From: an uncultured Desulfobulbus sp.
GTDB taxonomy: Bacteria; Desulfobacterota; Desulfobulbia; Desulfobulbales; Desulfobulbaceae
Length of the DNA: 9,866 nt
NCBI GenBank assembly: GCA_946539945.1
Contig: CAMNHX010000025.1
Location: 1-9,866, forward strand
Reading direction: 5' to 3'
Both the position numbers and the translations under genes were made by a program. The notes beneath the pieces were generated by a model. It ran no database searches. It saw only the letters and a program-made list of their open reading frames with translations, and was not told the DNA's origin. Positions 6,568 through 9,866 of this stretch are shown here, in pieces (position 1 is the first letter of the stretch; every line of letters starts with the position of its first letter).

Positions 6568-6596
6568 TATTAATTTTTTTTATAGGATTGTGCCAA
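6568..6596 (-). promoter_or_regulatory. Candidate sigma-70 promoter for the helicase gene
   Basis: On the minus strand TTGGCA (6596-6591) is followed after 17 bases by TTAATA (6573-6568), a fair match to -35/-10 consensus in an A-rich spacer. It would give a 5' leader of about 120 bases before the helicase ATG at 6439. This is based on sequence match only. Confidence 0.4.
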
Positions 6597-6702
6597 TTTT
6601 CTTGTCATGGGGCGTCCTGTTGGCAGGGTGCGTCAGACAGGGAAAAGGGATTTCTCCTTGTTTTTATTCCATAAATTTACCAAGTTATCACACCATGAAA
6701 TT

Positions 6703-6718
6703 TGGCACGGGGCTTGCT
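6703..6718 (+). promoter_or_regulatory. Sigma-54 (-24/-12) promoter of the minor pilin operon
   Basis: TGGCACG (6703-6709), four spacer bases GGGC, then TTGCT (6714-6718) matches the RpoN consensus TGGCACG-N4-TTGCW with no mismatch, with correct spacing between the GG and GC pairs. Transcription would start near 6729, leaving a leader of about 175 bases before fimT. Type IV pilin promoters are commonly sigma-54 dependent and driven by PilS/PilR in pseudomonads, Myxococcus and Geobacter, so this promoter in front of pilin genes makes sense. An enhancer-binding activator is required; a CCTGT ... ACAGG pair at 6616-6641 lies at a suitable distance, but I cannot assign it. A weaker TATACT (6760-6765) could act as an alternative sigma-70 -10 box. 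Confidence 0.75.
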
Positions 6719-6903
6719 AGTAAAGGGATTGCTGTTGTGCGAAACTGTCAAAAAAAAGTTATACTCCATTCAAAAAAAGTCACAGGCAGGCGAACCACGC
6801 TTGATCATTTTGTGCGCCAGCCCTGCTCTTCAGGGCGGGGAAGGGGGCCAAGGATTCGGGAGAACACTATGCAAACCAATTATTCGCAAGGCAAGGAGGG
6901 GAT
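6719..6903 (+). other. Gene-free leader upstream of fimT
   Basis: It contains two A-tracts in near-identical context (TCAAAAAAAAGT at 6748-6759 and TCAAAAAAAGT at 6770-6780, 22 bases apart). Further on, the stem-loop GCCCTG-CTCTT-CAGGGC (6820-6836 area) is followed by a purine-rich stretch. I see no small gene with a convincing ribosome site, and no recognisable riboswitch core. Confidence 0.5.
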
Positions 6904-7479
6904 ATGAGAACCAGGAGAAGAACAAACAGGCGCGAGGGCGGATTTACCGTGATGGAGTTGTTGGTTACTGCTGGCTTTGTGAGCGTTGTGGGCGCGGTAG
7001 CAGTGATCAACTTTATGGCGTCTATCCCCACCATGCGCTTGAGGGAAGGCGGGCGTTTGATGTACCTGGCGCTCCAGCAGGCAAAGATGGAGGCAGTCAA
7101 ACGCAACGCCTCGGTTGCGCTGGAACTGAAGACAGTGAGTTGTGGCGGCGCACAGACCATCTCCAGCGGCAGCAACTTCAAACTGTCTTACCAGGTCGAG
7201 GAGGATGAGAAGTGCGAGACAACAGAGACTGACGGCTGGTGTGCCATCACTGAAGCTCCTGTGTACCTGTCCAATCAGGTGGCGATGTGCGAGATACCCG
7301 GAACCAGAGAGCGGGAAAACCCTGACAAAATTACCTTCAAGGCCAACGGTCAGCTTGTTGGCTTGAAGGAAATGGCCATCAGGCTGAAAAACTCCGCGTC
7401 CCGTGAAGTGTGCGTCAACTTGAACGCTGCGGGAGGCATTTGGATACAGGATCTCAAAAATGGCAAGTGTATTGATTGA
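6904..7479 (+). CDS. fimT: Type IV minor pilin / pseudopilin, FimT/GspH-like
   Basis: 191 residues. Start ATG at 6904 with AAGGAGGGG five bases upstream. A basic leader (MRTRRRTNRREGG) ends in the prepilin peptidase site G13|F14. The mature protein starts FTVMELLV with Glu at +5, followed by a hydrophobic helix to about residue 34. The region MRLREGGRLMYLALQQAKMEAVKRNASVAL (about 43-72) is the characteristic GspH/FimT stretch. Six cysteines in the C-terminal domain suggest disulphides. The role in studied systems is a minor pilin that, with PilV, PilW and PilX, primes pilus assembly and sits at the tip; FimU and GspH are close alternatives. It is the first gene of the cluster, directly behind the sigma-54 promoter, and is followed by pilW with 16 bases between stop and start. 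Confidence 0.85.
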   Translation: MRTRRRTNRREGGFTVMELLVTAGFVSVVGAVAVINFMASIPTMRLREGGRLMYLALQQAKMEAVKRNASVALELKTVSCGGAQTISSGSNFKLSYQVEEDEKCETTETDGWCAITEAPVYLSNQVAMCEIPGTRERENPDKITFKANGQLVGLKEMAIRLKNSASREVCVNLNAAGGIWIQDLKNGKCID

Positions 7480-7495
7480 GCAAGAGGGGGAGACT

Positions 7496-8347
7496 ATGCA
7501 AACTCACAGCAACACGGGCAGGCTGCTGCGCGGCGAGGCAGGCTTTACCCTGGTGGAAATGATGATGGCTTTGCTGATTACTGCCTTTGTGGGCGCAGCC
7601 ATTTTGTTGGCCTATCAGGCACAGCAGAAAACCCAGAATGTGCAGGAACAGGTAGCAGAGTTGCAGGCAAACATGCGCTCCGCCATGAGCCTGATTTCCT
7701 CGGATATCCGCATGATTGGCTTTGACCCCACCTGCCAGGCAAAGGCTGGTTTTACGAAGGCCACGCGGAGCGAGATCCAGTTCACCATGAACCGCACCTA
7801 CGAGAAGAATGGAAAGGATGATAGAGATCTGACCGACGCGAACGAAGAGATCACCTACCACCTGAACGAAAAAGACGATCCTACCCACAGAGGCGTGGTG
7901 AAGTCGGGTTCGGTGTCCACCCTGAACAGGAAGGCAAGATACGCGGCTGGCCAAGGTTTTCAGGATGAACCAGTGGTCCGCAATGTGGAGGCCATAGAGT
8001 TCCTGTACAAGATTGGCAATGACTGGTACTTCGACCCGAAAAAATCAGGCAAGAAGTTGGAAGAGATTAAAGCAGTCACGGTTTCCATGCTGATCCGCAC
8101 CACCCACGAAGACCCGAAATATACCGGTGACACAAGGGGGCTGGAGCCGGCTTCCGGGAAGGGGAAGGATTCCGGGAAGGGGAAGGAATTTTTTCTCGAC
8201 TTCAATGTGGAGGGCAACAAGAGGAACTCTGCGTGGCAGGACCATGTCAGCAATCTCGATCGCAAGAAGGACCAGCATCGTCGTCGGGTAGCCATTTCAA
8301 CGGTGCAATTGAGAAACAATGAACGCTGCAATGAGGAGGGACTATGA
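7496..8347 (+). CDS. pilW: Type IV minor pilin PilW
   Basis: 283 residues from the ATG at 7496, which has GAGGGGGAG a few bases upstream. The open frame reaches back to 7460 inside fimT, but that start lacks a ribosome site. The prepilin site is G16|F17, mature start FTLVEMMMALLITAF with Glu at +5. SLISSDIRMIGFDPTC (about 61-76) is the PilW hallmark (SDIRxxG), and the end RRRVAISTVQLRN is the usual PilW finish. It is an inner-membrane pilin subunit incorporated near the pilus tip with PilV and PilX. Oddity: an exact 18-base tandem duplication at 8152-8187 gives SGKGKD-SGKGKE (residues 220-231), a lysine/glycine-rich insert before the last strands. The stop overlaps the pilV start as ATGA. Confidence 0.9.
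   Translation: MQTHSNTGRLLRGEAGFTLVEMMMALLITAFVGAAILLAYQAQQKTQNVQEQVAELQANMRSAMSLISSDIRMIGFDPTCQAKAGFTKATRSEIQFTMNRTYEKNGKDDRDLTDANEEITYHLNEKDDPTHRGVVKSGSVSTLNRKARYAAGQGFQDEPVVRNVEAIEFLYKIGNDWYFDPKKSGKKLEEIKAVTVSMLIRTTHEDPKYTGDTRGLEPASGKGKDSGKGKEFFLDFNVEGNKRNSAWQDHVSNLDRKKDQHRRRVAISTVQLRNNERCNEEGL
8152..8187 (+). repeat. Exact 18-bp tandem duplication inside pilW
   Basis: The unit TTCCGGGAAGGGGAAGGA occurs at 8152-8169 and again at 8170-8187 without a mismatch. Eighteen bases keep the frame, so slippage between one, two or three units would change the protein by six residues (SGKGKD/E). Confidence 0.95.
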
Positions 8348-8961
8348 AAAGACACAAGGCTGTTCCAGCCACAGAAGGCTTCACCATGATTGAGGTTCTG
8401 GTGGCCATTTCCATTTTGTCCATTGGCATCATGGCCATGTACAGTATGCAGCTTGCAGCAGTGCATACCAACTATCTTGGTGGCAGTGTCACGCAGTCAG
8501 GCAACTTCTCCTCTTCCCAGATAGAAGAGATCTACAGCCTGGACTACTCTGCAGATCGGCTGTCCAAAGACCAGAAAGGCAAGGCGGTCCTCCAATACCA
8601 AGATGACGATGGTGCAAAAGACGCCTACGGTGTGGACACTGGCAAGGACACTGACGAAAAGCTCTCGAACAACGATCTGCCGACCAAGCTCTCGAACGGT
8701 TTGCCAAGAGACTTCGGTCTGAACCGGACCGGCTTGAACAAGAAGCGCCAGTCTGATCCTGCTCAACAGCCGGACTGGATAACTGTCGATGGCCGTTTTC
8801 TCGTTGCCTACAACGTGGTTCAGGACCTGCCCATCAAGGGTATCAAAAAGATTCGCGTCCATACCCTGGACACCAGTACATCGATGCAGAACCCGGTGTC
8901 CTTTGACCTGCTGAAAAACGCTGATATAGTACAACAACCAAAGAAGAATCAAGAACAATAA
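8344..8961 (+). CDS. pilV: Type IV minor pilin PilV
   Basis: 205 residues. The ATG at 8344 overlaps the pilW stop (ATGA), with GAGGAGGGA just upstream, so translation is coupled. Leader MKRHKAVPATEG, cleavage G12|F13, mature FTMIEVLVAISILSIGIMAMYSMQ with Glu at +5 and the long PilV-like helix. It is expected in the inner membrane before assembly and then in the minor-pilin tip complex. The middle of the protein is acidic (QYQDDDGAKDAYGVDTGKDTDEK), which may be a surface loop. The segment KLSNNDLPT-KLSNGLPRD (from residue 106) is an imperfect repeat, with a shared 12-base word at 8659 and 8686. The C-terminus VAYNVVQDLPIKGIKKIRVHTL resembles the closing strands of PilV proteins. Confidence 0.85.
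   Translation: MKRHKAVPATEGFTMIEVLVAISILSIGIMAMYSMQLAAVHTNYLGGSVTQSGNFSSSQIEEIYSLDYSADRLSKDQKGKAVLQYQDDDGAKDAYGVDTGKDTDEKLSNNDLPTKLSNGLPRDFGLNRTGLNKKRQSDPAQQPDWITVDGRFLVAYNVVQDLPIKGIKKIRVHTLDTSTSMQNPVSFDLLKNADIVQQPKKNQEQ
8659..8712 (+). repeat. Imperfect 27-bp tandem repeat inside pilV
   Basis: AAGCTCTCGAAC is found at 8659-8670 and 8686-8697, exactly 27 bases (nine codons) apart, and both copies are followed by a diverged TCTGCC / TTTGCC-like stretch. The encoded pair is KLSNNDLPT and KLSNGLPRD. Confidence 0.6.
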
Positions 8962-8979
8962 GACAATTAGGAGAACAAC

Positions 8980-9729
8980 ATGACTGCATTACCTGCACTC
9001 CACAAATCGGAACAGGGCTTTGTTCTGGTCTTTGCCCTGGTGATGCTGATTCTCCTGACCGTCCTTGGTGTCTGGGCAACCCAGACCAGCGTGATGGACA
9101 CCCGCATTGCCACCAACGAGCGCCTGCACAAGGAAGCCTTTTACCATGCGGACAGCGGTCTCCAATTGGCAGAACGACTCCTGTTCGTTAACGCGGGCTG
9201 CATCCGAGAAAAGGGTGGTTTCAAGAACAGGGAGATCGGCAAGCTGCTGGTCTTTCCAAAAGGAAAGGGAAAAGGAGGGGAAGGAGAAGACATTGCTGAT
9301 TTTGCCGACCAGCGTGAATCCGAGTTGGACGACGATGAAAAGACGGTTCTGGACAGGAAAGACCATTTCGTCTTTCTGTATTTTCCCAACGCGGATATGG
9401 ACAAAAGTCTGGACCCGGATGATCCGGGTCCAATACGCCAAGCCCACACCACTGTTCAGGCTTACTACGAGGTCAAGCTCGAACCCGGGAATCCGACAAC
9501 ACACGACTCCGGTTATTTAGGTCGCGGGTTTAGGGGTATCGATAGTGGGGTTCTCTTTTACACCATTGAATCCCGGCACAAGGGCTACACCATTGTTGAA
9601 TCCCGGTCCAAGGGTGAGGTTCTCGTTGGCGGCAAGAGCAAGGTCCGCGAGCAATGGAAGCTCCCCTTCGGCCTGATTAGTGACTGGACGACGGAGTGCA
9701 AGGATCAAGCGCCCTATGCTGGCTGGTAG
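8980..9729 (+). CDS. pilX: Type IV minor pilin PilX
   Basis: 249 residues. ATG at 8980 with TAGGAGAAC directly upstream; 18 bases after the pilV stop. Leader MTALPALHKSEQG, cleavage G13|F14, mature FVLVFALVMLILLTVLGVWATQTS, then RIATNERLHKEAFYHADSGLQLAE, which is the PilX_N signature (membrane helix, then an A/N-rich helix ending in AExxL-like). Residue +5 is Phe, not Glu, as is usual for PilX and the GspK-like tip subunits. Low-complexity FPKGKGKGGEGED follows at about residue 90. Near the end YTIESRHKG (194-202) is immediately repeated as YTIVESRSKG (203-212). PilX in studied systems bridges the priming complex and the PilY1 adhesin; no pilY1 start is visible in the remaining 137 bases. Confidence 0.88.
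   Translation: MTALPALHKSEQGFVLVFALVMLILLTVLGVWATQTSVMDTRIATNERLHKEAFYHADSGLQLAERLLFVNAGCIREKGGFKNREIGKLLVFPKGKGKGGEGEDIADFADQRESELDDDEKTVLDRKDHFVFLYFPNADMDKSLDPDDPGPIRQAHTTVQAYYEVKLEPGNPTTHDSGYLGRGFRGIDSGVLFYTIESRHKGYTIVESRSKGEVLVGGKSKVREQWKLPFGLISDWTTECKDQAPYAGW
9559..9615 (+). repeat. Tandem duplication of the YTIESR strand inside pilX
   Basis: Units at 9559-9585 and 9586-9615 share TACACCATTG and GAATCCCGG; the second has one extra GTT codon. The protein reads YTIESRHKG then YTIVESRSKG. This stretch corresponds to the conserved final strand of PilX proteins, so a doubling there is structural rather than in a spacer. Confidence 0.8.
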
Positions 9730-9784
9730 GTAAGACAGGCAGCCTTGCAGGGGCAAGTCAAGGCGGTTTCGGTTTCATTTTTTA

Positions 9785-9866
9785 GACTTTTACCGTGCTT
9801 CGCACTGAAAAGTCATTCTGAACGGAGCGAAGCGAAGTGAAGAATCTCCTGCCGGATACCGGAATG
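9785..9866. repeat. Mosaic palindromic repeat, copy 3, continues beyond the window
   Basis: It begins 55 bases after the pilX stop. A 30-base hairpin at 9785-9814 (GACTTTT ... AAAAGTC, inner GTGC-TTC-GCAC) runs directly into the CHSERSE-type motif (CATTCTGAACGGAGCGAAG and onward) and AATCTCCTGCCGGATACCGG. The AATCTCCT-to-ACCGGAATG part matches the reverse complement of 3075-3100 in copy 2. In copy 1 the same modules lie in a different order. The stretch 9730-9784 before it holds only a weak stem and no gene. Confidence 0.65.

Noticed and set aside
6780..6860. c-di-GMP (GEMM-type) riboswitch in the fimT leader, suggested by GTCACAGGCAGGCGAACC
   Set aside because: The resemblance is limited to the first few bases; the second conserved block (GACGCAAAGCC) and the GAAA tetraloop are missing. 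A covariance-model search would settle it.
3788..6907. Two plus-strand open frames of about 510 codons each (3788-5320 and 5369-6907) opposite the helicase and radical SAM genes
   Set aside because: They are antisense shadows in GC-rich DNA: no ribosome sites, no recognisable domains, Cys/Gln/Arg-rich composition, while the minus strand has all helicase and radical SAM motifs.
9744..9783. Rho-independent terminator after pilX (CTTGC ... GCAAG followed by T6)
   Set aside because: The stem is only 5 bp and the T-run begins about 20 bases after it, so the geometry does not fit.
1..9866. CRISPR array, tRNA, rRNA, toxin-antitoxin or defence genes
   Set aside because: No regularly spaced identical repeats with unique spacers, no cloverleaf or rRNA signatures and no matching protein motifs were seen on either strand.

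Overview
The window looks like chromosomal DNA of a GC-rich Gram-negative bacterium. It encodes an exported lipoprotein with a classical lipobox, a periplasmic binding protein, a set of type IV pilus minor pilins with PilV/PilW/PilX names, and a sigma-54-type promoter. The cobyrinate diamide synthase (CbiA/CobB) next to a corrinoid/metal-chelate-type binding protein would suit an anaerobe that makes or salvages corrinoids. A deltaproteobacterial (Desulfobacterota-like) host fits this mix, but that is an inference; nothing in the window proves the taxon.

Layout. Minus strand, 6439 down to 1: a UvrD/PcrA/Rep-family helicase, an Elp3-like short radical SAM protein close behind it (possible operon), a 0.64 kb gene-free stretch packed with repeats and hairpins, a lipoprotein of unknown function, a tiny acidic four-cysteine zinc-ribbon protein, a secreted PF01497-type substrate-binding protein, and the first 110 codons of cbiA. 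The last two genes overlap by 4 bases. Plus strand, 6904 to 9729: four minor pilin genes (fimT/gspH-like, pilW, pilV, pilX), tightly spaced, each with its own strong ribosome binding site. They are divergent from the helicase across a 464-base intergenic region. That region carries a textbook -24/-12 (sigma-54) element and, on the other strand, a plausible sigma-70 promoter for the helicase.

How the genes work together. The pilin cluster encodes the tip/priming components of a type IV pilus. All four have a prepilin-peptidase site; PilX lacks the usual Glu at +5. The binding protein and CbiA probably serve corrinoid (or cobalt chelate) capture and corrin-ring amidation. The helicase serves DNA repair or replication restart, and the radical SAM protein probably RNA modification.

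The most unusual material is non-coding. A mosaic family of palindromic repeats occurs three times (1374-1525, 2904-3162, 9785 to the window end), including the widespread CHSERSE-type motif. There is also a perfect 17-bp inverted repeat, a 111-bp MITE-like element with an apparent 4-bp target duplication, and a REP-like hairpin. In addition, pilW, pilV and pilX each contain a short in-frame tandem duplication. I found no CRISPR array, tRNA, rRNA, defence system or complete mobile element.
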